A stretch of DNA of 38,006 bases from NCBI GenBank assembly GCA_016220165.1, contig JACRIE010000003.1, forward strand, positions 1 through 38,006, given 5' to 3'. The DNA comes from Candidatus Peregrinibacteria bacterium. GTDB taxonomy: Bacteria; Patescibacteriota; Gracilibacteria; UM-FILTER-43-11; JACRIE01. Below the pieces are notes generated by a model. That model was given only the letters and a program-made list of their open reading frames with translations, was not told where the DNA came from and ran no database searches. The position numbers and the translations under genes were made by a program. Positions 1-8,954 of the stretch are shown one piece after another; position 1 is the stretch's first letter, and each line of letters opens with the position of its first letter.

Positions 1-96
1 CAGGCTTTCATTATATTCTTTCCAGTTGCGGATTCTGTACGGGGATTTTTTTTGACGGTCTTTTTCATATTTGTTTTTGTTTTGTATCCTGCCTTT
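1..96 (-). pseudogene. IS5-family transposase, N-terminal fragment
   Basis: Read on the minus strand, the open frame after a TAA at 97-99 contains PYRIRNWKEYNESL, the N-terminal signature of IS5-family (IS903-like) DDE transposases, which cut and paste the element. The frame runs off the window. No ATG, GTG or TTG lies in this frame between the upstream stop and the motif. The only nearby ATG (68-66) is in another frame. The real start could be the non-standard ATA at 87-85 behind an AGGCAGG-like sequence, or the copy could carry a frameshift. Whether the full copy is active cannot be judged. Confidence 0.75.
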
Positions 97-118
97 TTAT
101 ACTATACTCATGGGTGAG

Positions 119-133
119 TTGTGCAACAAAGCC
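119..133 (-). repeat. IS terminal inverted repeat (left copy)
   Basis: TTGTGCAACAAAGCC is the exact reverse complement of GGCTTTGTTGCACAA at 37873-37887. GGCTTTGTTG ends are typical of the IS903-like branch of the IS5 family. Confidence 0.85.
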
Positions 134-143
134 ATTACAAACT

Positions 144-467
144 ATGAAAAAAGAAGATCTTACCAACGATCAAAAAATAGACATGATACTCAAATATGCC
201 CGCAGTGAACGGCGCTGGGCTATTTTCCGAGGCGTCATTTCTTTCATTTTCTTTTTAGTCTTTATTGTCATGCCGGTCATTGGAGGTTTCTTTTTGATGG
301 ATTACGCTCAAAAAAACGTGAACTGGACGGAATGGGAAAAAAGCATCGACCAAATGAAAAAACAATTCAAAGATCTCCAAAATCTAGGCTTCCAGACAGG
401 CCAATTCGGCGCCGACATCCAACAGCAAATCCAAAAAACGCTCCCGCCGGTAGCTCCCAAAAAATAA
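144..467 (+). CDS. Small membrane protein with C-terminal coiled coil, unknown function
   Basis: This encodes 107 residues from ATG 144 (MKKEDLTNDQK...). A GTG 30 bases upstream is in frame, but the residues it would add come from the IS terminal repeat, so that start is rejected. A short charged N-terminus is followed by one strong membrane helix (about residues 30-54), then a polar Lys/Gln-rich tail that looks helical or coiled (FKDLQNLGFQTGQFGADIQQQ). The predicted layout is a single-pass protein anchored near the N-terminus. No family is recognised. Only 10 bases separate the IS edge from the ATG and no Shine-Dalgarno sequence is visible, so the native promoter and leader were probably removed. 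The gene converges on the HD-domain gene. Confidence 0.7.
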   Translation: MKKEDLTNDQKIDMILKYARSERRWAIFRGVISFIFFLVFIVMPVIGGFFLMDYAQKNVNWTEWEKSIDQMKKQFKDLQNLGFQTGQFGADIQQQIQKTLPPVAPKK

Positions 468-497
468 CATCTGACTTTTAATTCTGGTCAGGTGTTA
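465..497. terminator. Hairpin between convergent genes, possible bidirectional terminator
   Basis: TAACATCTGAC (465-475) pairs with GTCAGGTGTTA (487-497) over 11 bases with one G-T pair. It overlaps the stop of the first gene and lies before the stop of the convergent HD gene. There is no clean T run, so function as an intrinsic terminator is uncertain. Confidence 0.35.
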
Positions 498-508
498 AAT
501 GTCAATTC

Positions 509-2237
<1,729 letters not shown>

Positions 2238-2831
2238 TCAAACCTTCACCTTCGAGTGGATGATCTTATCCACGATGCCGTATTTAACAGCTTCCTCCGC
2301 GTTCATGAACTTATCGCGCTCCGTGTCCTGCTCCACCTTGGAAAAAGGCTGACCCGTATGTTGCGCGATCATCTCATTGAGCAATTTTTTAGTCTTGATG
2401 ATATGGTCGGCATGGATCGCGATGTCCGTCGCCTGTCCTTCCGCTCCGCCCAGGGGCTGATGAATCATTACTTCGGAATGAGGTAGTATAAAACGCTTGC
2501 CTTTCGTGCCGCCCATCAAAATAATGGAGCCGCCCGAGGCCGCGATACCGACGCAAACCGTGGAAACATCGCACTTAATCAATTGCATCGTGTCGTACAT
2601 CGCGAGCGTCGAAGAAACCGATCCGCCCGGCGAATTGACGTAAATCGTGATATCCTTTTTGGCATCCATCTTTTCAAGAAAAAGCAATTGGGCGATCACC
2701 ACATTGGCCACTTCATCATTGATGACCGAACCCAAAAAAATGATCCGCTCTTCCAGCAGTCGTGAATAAATATCGTACACGCGCTCGCCCCCTTGGGGAG
2801 TTTTATCAATAACGGTTGGAATCAAAGGCAT
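2238..2831 (-). CDS. clpP: ATP-dependent Clp protease proteolytic subunit
   Basis: This 197-residue serine peptidase forms the tetradecameric proteolytic chamber used with Clp ATPases for cytosolic protein turnover. The catalytic triad is visible: Ser99 in GIAASGGS, His124 in MIHQPLGG, and Asp173 in DTERDKF. The usual ASMG around the serine reads ASGG here. YVNSPGGSV and the C-terminal EAVKYGIVD are also typical. The N-terminus starts directly with the mature part, with little or no propeptide. It starts at ATG 2831, follows gatB after a 93-base spacer carrying a long palindrome and its own likely promoter, and is followed by tgt 12 bases later. Confidence 0.96.
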   Translation of the reverse strand: MPLIPTVIDKTPQGGERVYDIYSRLLEERIIFLGSVINDEVANVVIAQLLFLEKMDAKKDITIYVNSPGGSVSSTLAMYDTMQLIKCDVSTVCVGIAASGGSIILMGGTKGKRFILPHSEVMIHQPLGGAEGQATDIAIHADHIIKTKKLLNEMIAQHTGQPFSKVEQDTERDKFMNAEEAVKYGIVDKIIHSKVKV

Positions 2832-2858
2832 ATTTTGTTTTGATTATGTTCTTAGATA

Positions 2859-2867
2859 ATTATATCA
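2859..2867 (-). promoter_or_regulatory. Extended -10 promoter for clpP-tgt-HD
   Basis: On the minus strand TGA-TATAAT forms an extended -10 element 27 bases upstream of the clpP ATG. No good -35 hexamer is present. The -35 position would lie in the arm of the adjacent palindrome. Confidence 0.5.
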
Positions 2868-2868
2868 T

Positions 2869-2916
2869 TTTTCCCCCTGTAGAGGCAATTCATGAATTGC
2901 CTCTACAGGGGGAAAA
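2869..2916. repeat. Perfect 48-bp palindrome in the gatB-clpP spacer
   Basis: The 24-base arms are exactly complementary and centred between 2892 and 2893 (central AATTCATGAATT). The inner 28 bases fit GTAGRGRCAA-NN-CATG-NN-TTGYCYCTAC, the same skeleton as the palindrome inside tgt. There is no T run after the hairpin on the minus strand, so a simple terminator role is unlikely. Confidence 0.9.
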
Positions 2917-2924
2917 CATGCAAA

Positions 2925-4373
2925 TTACTCAATGAGTTTCTTCAAAATCTGATTAACGACTCCCGGATTCGCCTGCCCCTTCGTGGCCGCCATCACTTGG
3001 CCAACAAGCGCGCCGAAAGCGCGATCCTTGCCTGCGCGGAAATCTTCCAGGATCTTGGGGTTCCGATCCAGCACTTGTTGGCAGATTTTCTCGAGTTCGC
3101 CTATATCGCTCACCTGTTTGAGGCCTTGTTTCTCGATATACGGCTCGGGGTCAAGATTCTTCTCATAGATCGCCGCGAACACGTCTTTTGCGATTTTTCC
3201 TGAAATAATATTTTTTCCAATTAATTTAACTAATTTTCCCAAATTTTCAGCAGACAACGAACAACTTTCGATAGCTTTACCCTCAGCATTCAAACGCCCC
3301 AAAAGTTCACTAATCACCCAATTCGATGCCTTCTGAGGCGATTCGGAAACGCGGGCAACCGTTTCAAAATAAGCAGCAAGCGCTGGATCTTCGACCAGCT
3401 GCATCGCGTCATTCGGGGTGAGTTTAAAATTTTTTTGATACCGCTCCGCCTTCGCGTCCGGCAATTCCGGAAGCTCCTTTCGAAGCGCCTCCACCTGACC
3501 ACGCGTAAACGTGAGCGGCGGAATGTCCGGCTCGGGGAAATAGCGGTAATCCGCGGCCTCCTCCTTTTCGCGCTGGATAGTGCTAATCTCTTTTTCGTCA
3601 TCCCAGCCAAGCGTGGTCTTAGGAGCATCTTTGATGGTGATGCCAGTCTTCTTAAAGGCTTCTTCCTGGCGCTTCACCTCATACGCGATCGCCTTTTCCA
3701 TGGATCGGAATGAATTTAAATTTTTGACTTCAGAAATCGGAGTCGCGGTTTCCGTGCCATCATCCTTTTTCACCTTCAAATTCACGTTGATATCGAACCG
3801 CATCATCCCCTTCTCCATGTCGCAGTCGGACGAACCAACCGTTCGAAGAATTTTCTGAAGCGCGCGGGCGTACAAACTCGCCTCCTCCACAGAGCTCAAA
3901 TCCGGCTCGGAAACGATTTCCATCAAAGGCATCCCGGAACGATTAAAATCCACCAAAGTCCCACCGGCGTCGTGCGTCAGCTTACCCGCGTCATCCTCCA
4001 AATGTAGGCGGGTAATCCGAATTCTCTTGGTCTGGCCATCTTTCAAAACAATGGACAGAGAGCCTTTTTCCGAGATCGGCTTGTCATATTGGGAAATCTG
4101 GAACCCCTTGGGCAGATCCGGATAAAAATAACTCTTGCGATCGAACTTCGCGAACGCAGGAATGGTGCAATTGAGCGCCAACGCCGTCTTCACACCCTTT
4201 TTGACCGCCTCTTCGTTCACCACAGGGAGCATGCCCGGAAACCCCATGCACACAGAGCACACGTGCGTGTTGGGTTCCGCGTTAAAGATATCATTGTTGC
4301 AACGGCAAAACATCTTGCTCTTCGTTTTGATGCGCGCGTGAACCTCGAGGCCGATGACAGGGATGAATTGCAT
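2925..4373 (-). CDS. gatB: Asp-tRNA(Asn)/Glu-tRNA(Gln) amidotransferase subunit B
   Basis: This subunit of the GatCAB amidotransferase activates mischarged Glu-tRNA(Gln) or Asp-tRNA(Asn) and transfers ammonia to it. It has 482 residues, close to the usual length. Visible: N-terminal IPVIGLEVHA, four zinc-ligand cysteines (C23, C25, C39, C42), PKGFQISQYDKP, and a C-terminal YqeY/tRNA-binding domain ending GQANPGVVNQILKKLIE. Start 4373 is chosen because family members begin just before the IGLEVHA motif. An upstream GTG at 4406 would add 11 atypical residues. It lies 36 bases after coaE. GatA and GatC are not in this window. Confidence 0.96.
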   Translation of the reverse strand: MQFIPVIGLEVHARIKTKSKMFCRCNNDIFNAEPNTHVCSVCMGFPGMLPVVNEEAVKKGVKTALALNCTIPAFAKFDRKSYFYPDLPKGFQISQYDKPISEKGSLSIVLKDGQTKRIRITRLHLEDDAGKLTHDAGGTLVDFNRSGMPLMEIVSEPDLSSVEEASLYARALQKILRTVGSSDCDMEKGMMRFDINVNLKVKKDDGTETATPISEVKNLNSFRSMEKAIAYEVKRQEEAFKKTGITIKDAPKTTLGWDDEKEISTIQREKEEAADYRYFPEPDIPPLTFTRGQVEALRKELPELPDAKAERYQKNFKLTPNDAMQLVEDPALAAYFETVARVSESPQKASNWVISELLGRLNAEGKAIESCSLSAENLGKLVKLIGKNIISGKIAKDVFAAIYEKNLDPEPYIEKQGLKQVSDIGELEKICQQVLDRNPKILEDFRAGKDRAFGALVGQVMAATKGQANPGVVNQILKKLIE

Positions 4374-4409
4374 AACCTTATTTTTAATGCTTTCAAAATG
4401 TATCACATC

Positions 4410-4988
4410 TTACAGCTGAGCCAAAGCCGAGTCGATCGCTCCGTGGAAATCCTCCAACGTTCCATGATTATCGATCACCGCATCCGGCGTTTCGGGCAAC
4501 GCTTGCGCATTCCAGCGAGCCAAAAAGGCCTGACGGTCGATCTTGTCGCGCTTAAGAATCCGATCGCATGCCGTCGACGCAAAGGCGCGAATCACCACCA
4601 TTTTATCCACCAGCGAAGGAAAATCGAGCTGTTTCCACAAAGCGCCCACCACAACCACCTGTTTCCCAAGGCGTCGCAATTCAGCCACGCGCGACTTCAG
4701 CTCAGCCTGCAAAGGCGGATGAACGATCGCGTTCAGTTTTTTCAAATTATCACGAAAATCTCCGGCACTAAACACCAAATCGTGAAGCTTTTGTCGGTCA
4801 ATCGTTCGATCCGGTTTCAGGATCGCCTCCGAAAAAACGCGGACTAACTCATGCCACACGGGCTTGTCGGGCGCATAGAGAGAATGAGCGATGGTGTCGC
4901 CGTCGAGCACGATCCAGCCTTTCGAGGCAAGGTACTTGGCCGCCGTATGTTTTCCTGCCCCGGTTTTTCCGGTAATTCCGAGGATCAT
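4410..4988 (-). CDS. coaE: Dephospho-CoA kinase
   Basis: This cytosolic P-loop kinase performs the last step of coenzyme A synthesis, phosphorylating the ribose 3'-OH of dephospho-CoA. It has 192 residues from ATG 4988. The ORF is open further upstream, but those extra codons come from a heptamer-repeat spacer, and family members begin at MxLGITG. Visible: P-loop GKTGAGKHT, DGDTIAH near the substrate site, and the LNAIVHPPL motif of CoaE. The P-loop has His where CoaE usually has Ser/Thr, with Thr one place later, closer to the adenylate-kinase pattern GxxGxGKGT. The ATG directly abuts a large repeat hairpin and lacks a Shine-Dalgarno sequence. Confidence 0.85.
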   Translation of the reverse strand: MILGITGKTGAGKHTAAKYLASKGWIVLDGDTIAHSLYAPDKPVWHELVRVFSEAILKPDRTIDRQKLHDLVFSAGDFRDNLKKLNAIVHPPLQAELKSRVAELRRLGKQVVVVGALWKQLDFPSLVDKMVVIRAFASTACDRILKRDKIDRQAFLARWNAQALPETPDAVIDNHGTLEDFHGAIDSALAQL

Positions 4989-5078
4989 AGTGACGAGTGA
5001 CAAGTGACCAGAGACGAGCGAATAGAAACGAGTAGCGAGTTGCAAGTTTTTTCTCGTCACTCATCTCTCGTCACTAAG
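4989..5078. repeat. Period-7 array folding into a long hairpin, upstream of coaE
   Basis: From 4989 nine successive heptamers all begin AG (for example AGTGACG, AGTGACA), followed by complementary heptamers such as TCTCGTC. The ends 4989-5012 and 5052-5075 pair over 24 bases with about four mismatches. The array fills the spacer between the HEPN-like gene and coaE. Confidence 0.85.
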
Positions 5079-5474
5079 TTAAAGCGCCTTTAAATCTTTA
5101 AACGCCTGCTCAAACGCGCGGAGACATTCGTTGCGAAGCCGGACATCCACCTTAAAATCCAGTTCGTGCGCGACGCGATTGCGAACTTTGTGGGCATTCC
5201 ACACGCGATCGATATTTGAAAAAAGCGGTTCCGCCTTTTTAAGCTTATCTCCAAGGCTTCCTTGATAACCGTACGCTTTTAATGCGATATCTAAAAGTTT
5301 ATCCGCCTGCAAAACAGCATATCGGGTATCCGTTTCATTATGAATCATCATCCACTGGTCGTGGATCACTTTCCGGAGACTGGAAGCAATTCCTCGCTTA
5401 GAACGACGATAAACAATAAAAATCACCAAAAATAGGTCAAAAACAACAAATGCGATAACAAAATAATTAAACAT
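5079..5474 (-). CDS. Membrane-anchored HEPN-like protein, unknown role
   Basis: This protein has 131 residues: an N-terminal membrane helix (about 3-23), a basic turn (YRRSKRG), then a soluble all-helical domain. That domain holds VLQADKLLDIALKAYG, a GSLGDKLKKA segment and KVRNRVAHELD near residues 97-107. RNRVAH matches the R-x4-H motif of HEPN domains, which are often RNases or toxin-like, but also occur as non-catalytic modules. The assignment rests on pattern only. It is encoded between two related heptamer-repeat hairpins, with the ATG immediately next to one of them. Neighbours are a PH-domain membrane protein and coaE on the same strand. Confidence 0.7.
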   Translation of the reverse strand: MFNYFVIAFVVFDLFLVIFIVYRRSKRGIASSLRKVIHDQWMMIHNETDTRYAVLQADKLLDIALKAYGYQGSLGDKLKKAEPLFSNIDRVWNAHKVRNRVAHELDFKVDVRLRNECLRAFEQAFKDLKAL

Positions 5475-5532
5475 AGTAACGAGTGACGAGTGACGAGTAA
5501 CGAGTTTCTCTTGTCACTCGTCACTCGTTACT
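5475..5532. repeat. Period-7 inverted repeat upstream of the HEPN-like gene
   Basis: Heptamers such as AGTAACG and AGTGACG repeat in tandem. The 23 bases at 5475-5497 pair with 5510-5532 with one mismatch around a 12-base loop. It uses the same heptamer family as the 4989-5078 array on the other side of the gene, and it touches the start codon. Confidence 0.88.
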
Positions 5533-5543
5533 TATAATCTCTT

Positions 5544-6125
5544 TTATTTCAACTTCTTCCGCATATGGGTCGCCACCATGCCGGACAGGATCTCTTTAAT
5601 TCCCTCGCTATCGCGCCAACTTTTGGCTTCGAGCATTTTGGCATGGTAGTACATAATCTGGCGCTCCATCTTTTTGGGACTGGCGACGCGCTTGAGCGTA
5701 AAGAGATTGCCCGACATCAGTTTGAGGGTGAGATCTCCGTATCCCAGCACCGTGGCCCAAAACCCTTTGATCTCATATCCAACGCCTTCCACATCATTAT
5801 ATTCCACGCGACTGGAAAGACTATGAAAAAAACCATTCCATTGGATCACAATAATATTGGAACTCGTGACCAACCACGTATCCGTATGCCAGTCCAAAAG
5901 AACATAAAGGTAACGCAGGTAGGCGAGCGAGGACCACACCACGGCAATCCAAAAGAAAAGGGGTTGATTGAATCCTATCAGATAAAGCCCCCACGGCAGA
6001 ATGAAACCAAAAAAAGCCACCTCCAGGGTGGATCTCAGAATTTCAATCCAATGGGTGTGAACGGCAAAAAAAATGGTCTCCCCTTCCTCCAGATGTTTCC
6101 CAAAAATCAGGCGTTGAAGTAGCAT
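5544..6125 (-). CDS. Membrane protein with bacterial PH (DUF304-like) domain
   Basis: This protein has 193 residues. The N-terminal part ends in two closely spaced membrane helices (about 31-71: FFGFILPWGLYLIGF, then FFWIAVVWSSLAYLRYLYVLL). A PH-like beta domain follows, with the typical DTWLVTSSNIIVIQWNGFF start and SSRVEYNDVEGVGYE, then a basic helical tail. This is the layout of bacterial DUF304/bPH2 membrane proteins, whose exact role is poorly known. It starts at ATG 6125, is divergent from lepB with 65 bases between, and is the first gene of the seven-gene minus-strand run. Confidence 0.75.
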   Translation of the reverse strand: MLLQRLIFGKHLEEGETIFFAVHTHWIEILRSTLEVAFFGFILPWGLYLIGFNQPLFFWIAVVWSSLAYLRYLYVLLDWHTDTWLVTSSNIIVIQWNGFFHSLSSRVEYNDVEGVGYEIKGFWATVLGYGDLTLKLMSGNLFTLKRVASPKKMERQIMYYHAKMLEAKSWRDSEGIKEILSGMVATHMRKKLK

Positions 6126-6190
6126 GAACCCAGTATGCCAAAGAAGGAAAAGGTTGTAAATCTCCTAAAAAGTATTTAAGATCGTTCTGC

Positions 6191-7132
6191 ATGAAAAAAA
6201 CTACTGAAAAAAAATCATTTTTGAAAGAATCCGGACTCTTTGTCCTGGACATTCTCTATAACGCAGTCATTATCATCATTCTGGTAGTTTTGATCCGGTC
6301 TTTTTTGATATCGCCGTTCCGGGTTGTGGGGTCTTCCATGGCGGACACACTGGAAAGCAAAGAGTTCATCATCGTCAATAAGCTGGGATATATCATCGGT
6401 AAACCGCAACGACAGGACATCATTGTATTCCGCCCGCCCATCACCGGCAAATACGACCCAAAATTTGAAAAAGAGCTAACGACCGACAACCAGGGAAAAG
6501 CGCTTCTCGACACTGGAAATCTTGAAAAAGAGAAGGATATCTTTTATTGCAAAATTCCTCTCATTTCCGGTTTATGGTTCTGTTTGGAAAGGGTCGAAGC
6601 CGATGATCTTGTTTATGCCTCCAAAGAACAAACGGAAACGCCCTTCGCCAATCTTGAAAAATTTCAAAAATTACTCGTTACTCAGGAAAACATCGCGACT
6701 CAGACGATCGCGGTGAAAGGCGATCCGAAGACAAATTATAAAGTAAGTATTTACAGTAAAAAAGGCCCTGAATTCTTCATCAAAAGAATTATAGGATTGC
6801 CGGGGGATACCGTAAAAATTTCCAATGGAAAAGTCTATTACAAAGAGGAAGAACAAGCTGAATTCCGGGAATTAAAAGAACCCTATCTCAATACGCAAAA
6901 TCTGGACCATACCCTTTTGCAGCAAGACGGGCAGGAAGCCGAATACACTGTTCCTAAAGGAGCCTATTTTACCTTGGGAGACAATCGCAACTTCAGCAAT
7001 GATTCACGAAGCTGGACTTCTCCTGTCGACAAACTTCCTACGCCTTTTGTTGATAAAAAAGAGATCAGCGGCAAAGCCGCGCTTGTTTTATGGCCTCTCC
7101 AGGATCTTCAATGGATCAAACACAAACCATAA
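6191..7132 (+). CDS. lepB: Signal peptidase I
   Basis: This membrane serine protease cleaves signal peptides from exported proteins. It has 313 residues with one N-terminal membrane helix (about 19-39). Visible: box B FRVVGSSMADTL with the nucleophile Ser49, box D FFIKRIIGLPGD with the general base Lys198, and box E LGDNRNFSNDSR. About 110 residues lie between boxes C and D (roughly 84-193), including FYCKIPLISGLWFC with two cysteines, making this stretch longer than in minimal signal peptidases. It is divergent from the PH-domain gene and followed by glyS after 43 bases. It probably serves the exported proteins encoded here. Confidence 0.93.
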   Translation: MKKTTEKKSFLKESGLFVLDILYNAVIIIILVVLIRSFLISPFRVVGSSMADTLESKEFIIVNKLGYIIGKPQRQDIIVFRPPITGKYDPKFEKELTTDNQGKALLDTGNLEKEKDIFYCKIPLISGLWFCLERVEADDLVYASKEQTETPFANLEKFQKLLVTQENIATQTIAVKGDPKTNYKVSIYSKKGPEFFIKRIIGLPGDTVKISNGKVYYKEEEQAEFRELKEPYLNTQNLDHTLLQQDGQEAEYTVPKGAYFTLGDNRNFSNDSRSWTSPVDKLPTPFVDKKEISGKAALVLWPLQDLQWIKHKP

Positions 7133-7138
7133 TCATGT

Positions 7139-7158
7139 CCCAAAGGGATCCCTTCGGG
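7139..7158. repeat. 20-bp palindrome in the lepB-glyS spacer
   Basis: CCCAAAGGGA and TCCCTTCGGG pair with one mismatch around a GGGATCCC core. It has no following T run, so it is probably a small palindromic repeat and not a terminator. Confidence 0.55.
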
Positions 7159-7175
7159 GTAATAAATAAATAGGT

Positions 7176-8552
7176 ATGGAAAATTCCCTCATGGAAAAAG
7201 TTGTTTCCCTTTGCAAACGTCGCGGATTCGTTTTCCCGGGATCCGAAATTTATGGCGGCATGGCCAACACCTGGGACTTCGGCCCGTTGGGCGTTGAGAT
7301 GAAAAACAATATCCGGCGCTGGTGGTGGAACTTTTTCGTTCAGCGGCGAAAAAATATGGTGGGAATCGATGCCGCGATCCTTATGAATCCAAAAGTCTGG
7401 CAGGCCTCCGGCCACGTGGCCAATTTCAACGACGCCATGATCGACTGCAAGGAGTGCAAAGGCCGCTTCCGCGCCGATCATTTGATTGAGGAAGCCATTC
7501 CGGACGTTAAAGTGGAGGGATTGGACGTCAAAGCGCTTTCGAAGCTCATCGAAGAGAACAAAATCCCCTGCCCCACGTGCGGCAAACGCAATTTCACCTC
7601 GGCGCGGAAGTTCAATCTCCTTTTCGAAACACACATCGGCGCCGTGGAGAAGGATTCCGCCGCCGTTTATTTGCGCGGGGAGATCGCACAAGGCATGTTC
7701 GTTAATTTCAAAAGTGTGCTCGGCACCAGCCGCCAGAAGATCCCCTTCGGTATCGCGGCCGCAGGCAAAGCCTTCCGCAACGAAATCACGCCGGGCAACT
7801 TCCTCTTCCGAACCGTGGAATTCGATCTCATGGAATTTGAATATTTCATCCGCGAAACCGAGTGGGAAAAAACCTTCGACTACTGGCTCAAAGAAATGCA
7901 CTCCTGGCTCGACTTCATCGGCATCAGGCGCGAGCGCACTCGCGTCCGCGAGCACGACAAAAAAGAACTTTCCCATTATTCCAAACGCACGGTCGACATC
8001 GAATACCGGACGCCATTTGGCTGGAAAGAGCTCTACGGTCTCGCCTATCGCACGAACTTTGACCTCAAAAACCATACGGAAAAGAGTGGCGAGGATCTCA
8101 ACTACTTCGACCCGGAGACGAACGAAAAATTCATCCCGCACGTCATCGAGCCCACCTTCGGCTGGAGCCGCACGTTCCTCATCCTGCTTTTGGAAGCGTA
8201 TACCGAGGAGGAAGTCAAAAACGGCAAAAGCGAAACCGAAACGCGCGTGGTTCTGAAGCTCGACCCGAAGATCGCGCCATACAAGGCCGCCATCCTGCCG
8301 CTCATGAACAAGCCCGAGCTCGCCGCGGTCGCGGACAAGATTTTCGCGGAATTGAGCCCGTCTTTCTCCATCAATCTCGACGTCACAGGTTCCATTGGCA
8401 AGCGCTACCGCCGCCAGGACGAAATCGGCACGCCCAAGTGCATTACGATCGACTTCGACACGCTCAGGGACAGCACGGTCACGATCCGCGATCGAGATAC
8501 AATGCAACAGGTCAGGGTGAAGATTAAAGAACTGAAGGGGCAGTTGGCTTAA
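7176..8552 (+). CDS. glyS: Glycyl-tRNA synthetase, single-chain alpha2 type
   Basis: This class II synthetase charges tRNA(Gly). It is the single-chain form of about 458 residues, not the alpha/beta type. Visible: the N-terminal [11 protein letters not shown]...WDFGPLG motif, two CxxC pairs (C91/C94, C132/C135) forming a likely zinc site in an insertion, motif 2 from FRNEITPG to [14 protein letters not shown], and the anticodon-binding domain starting near [17 protein letters not shown]. Start 7176 is kept. An ATG at 7191 is the alternative. The last codons and stop (8532-8556) recur imperfectly at 8930-8954, beyond the next gene. Confidence 0.95.
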   Translation: MENSLMEKVVSLCKRRGFVFPGSEIYGGMANTWDFGPLGVEMKNNIRRWWWNFFVQRRKNMVGIDAAILMNPKVWQASGHVANFNDAMIDCKECKGRFRADHLIEEAIPDVKVEGLDVKALSKLIEENKIPCPTCGKRNFTSARKFNLLFETHIGAVEKDSAAVYLRGEIAQGMFVNFKSVLGTSRQKIPFGIAAAGKAFRNEITPGNFLFRTVEFDLMEFEYFIRETEWEKTFDYWLKEMHSWLDFIGIRRERTRVREHDKKELSHYSKRTVDIEYRTPFGWKELYGLAYRTNFDLKNHTEKSGEDLNYFDPETNEKFIPHVIEPTFGWSRTFLILLLEAYTEEEVKNGKSETETRVVLKLDPKIAPYKAAILPLMNKPELAAVADKIFAELSPSFSINLDVTGSIGKRYRRQDEIGTPKCITIDFDTLRDSTVTIRDRDTMQQVRVKIKELKGQLA

Positions 8553-8556
8553 AATC
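8532..8556 (+). repeat. Direct repeat, copy 1 (3' end of glyS)
   Basis: The end of glyS, with CTGAAGGGG and TTGGCTTAAA, matches 8930-8954 at 22 of 25 positions. The two copies flank the small exported-protein gene. Confidence 0.8.
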
Positions 8557-8565
8557 CCACCAAAT

Positions 8566-8925
8566 ATGAAAAAATTTTTACTGCTTACAATTATACTTTT
8601 AATAATTATAATCAGCGGCTTCTCTTTCTTCGCGTACAAAAAAAATACAGATGCCAAAGACTCCATTATAAAAAGAGCGGAAGAAAAAAAATTTTGTGAA
8701 GAAACCGGTGGAAAAATAGGATTCGTAGGTTTTGACGGCATGCCGTTATGCATCCATGAATATCCGGATAAGAGAAAACCTTGCACGAGTTCTGATGAAT
8801 GCGAAGGAACATGTGAAGCTAACAAAGATGGCGCTGGCTTCTGTAAAGTTAATGATAATCCCTATCGTTGTCATCTCACCATTGAAGATTTTAGAGCTGG
8901 CAAACAAATGCTCTGCATCGATTGA
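8566..8925 (+). CDS. Small exported or membrane-anchored cysteine-rich protein
   Basis: This 119-residue protein has a strongly hydrophobic N-terminal helix (about 4-25) that can act as signal peptide or anchor. A short polar domain follows with at least nine cysteines, clustered in CTSSDECEGTCEANKDGAGFC, suggesting a disulfide-stabilised extracytoplasmic fold. No lipobox is clear and no family is recognised. It begins 13 bases after glyS and is flanked by 25-base direct repeats of the glyS tail. Its sequence is more AT-rich than glyS. This suggests insertion behind glyS, but that is inference. Confidence 0.65.
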   Translation: MKKFLLLTIILLIIIISGFSFFAYKKNTDAKDSIIKRAEEKKFCEETGGKIGFVGFDGMPLCIHEYPDKRKPCTSSDECEGTCEANKDGAGFCKVNDNPYRCHLTIEDFRAGKQMLCID

Positions 8926-8929
8926 GAAG

Positions 8930-8954
8930 CTGAAGGGGTAATTGGCTTAAAGTC
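8930..8954 (+). repeat. Direct repeat, copy 2 (echo of the glyS 3' end)
   Basis: Matches 8532-8556 at 22 of 25 positions and directly precedes the synthetase fragment. It is not in a coding frame matching glyS. Confidence 0.8.

Larger units (their letters stand above)
1..133 (-). mobile_element. IS5-family insertion sequence, transposase-5' end (partial, runs off the left edge)
   Basis: The minus strand encodes the start of an IS5-type transposase (bases 96 down to 1), and a terminal repeat lies at 119-133. The same 15-base repeat, in opposite orientation, bounds the transposase 3' end at 37873-37887. The outer IS edge is therefore base 133 and host sequence begins at 134. The body of the element lies outside the window. 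Confidence 0.85.

Noticed and set aside
114-143. GTG start extending the first gene by 10 codons
   Set aside because: These codons are encoded by the IS terminal repeat and its inner side, not by the gene.
2869-2916. Palindrome as intrinsic terminator between gatB and clpP
   Set aside because: No T run follows the stem on the transcribed strand, and the element resembles the one inside tgt.
4989-5532. CRISPR array
   Set aside because: The repeats are contiguous degenerate heptamers without spacers, and no cas gene is near.
7116-8825. 569-codon open frame on the minus strand
   Set aside because: It lies antisense to glyS, whose motifs are unmistakable. The antisense frame is open because of glyS codon usage and its product has no recognisable domain.
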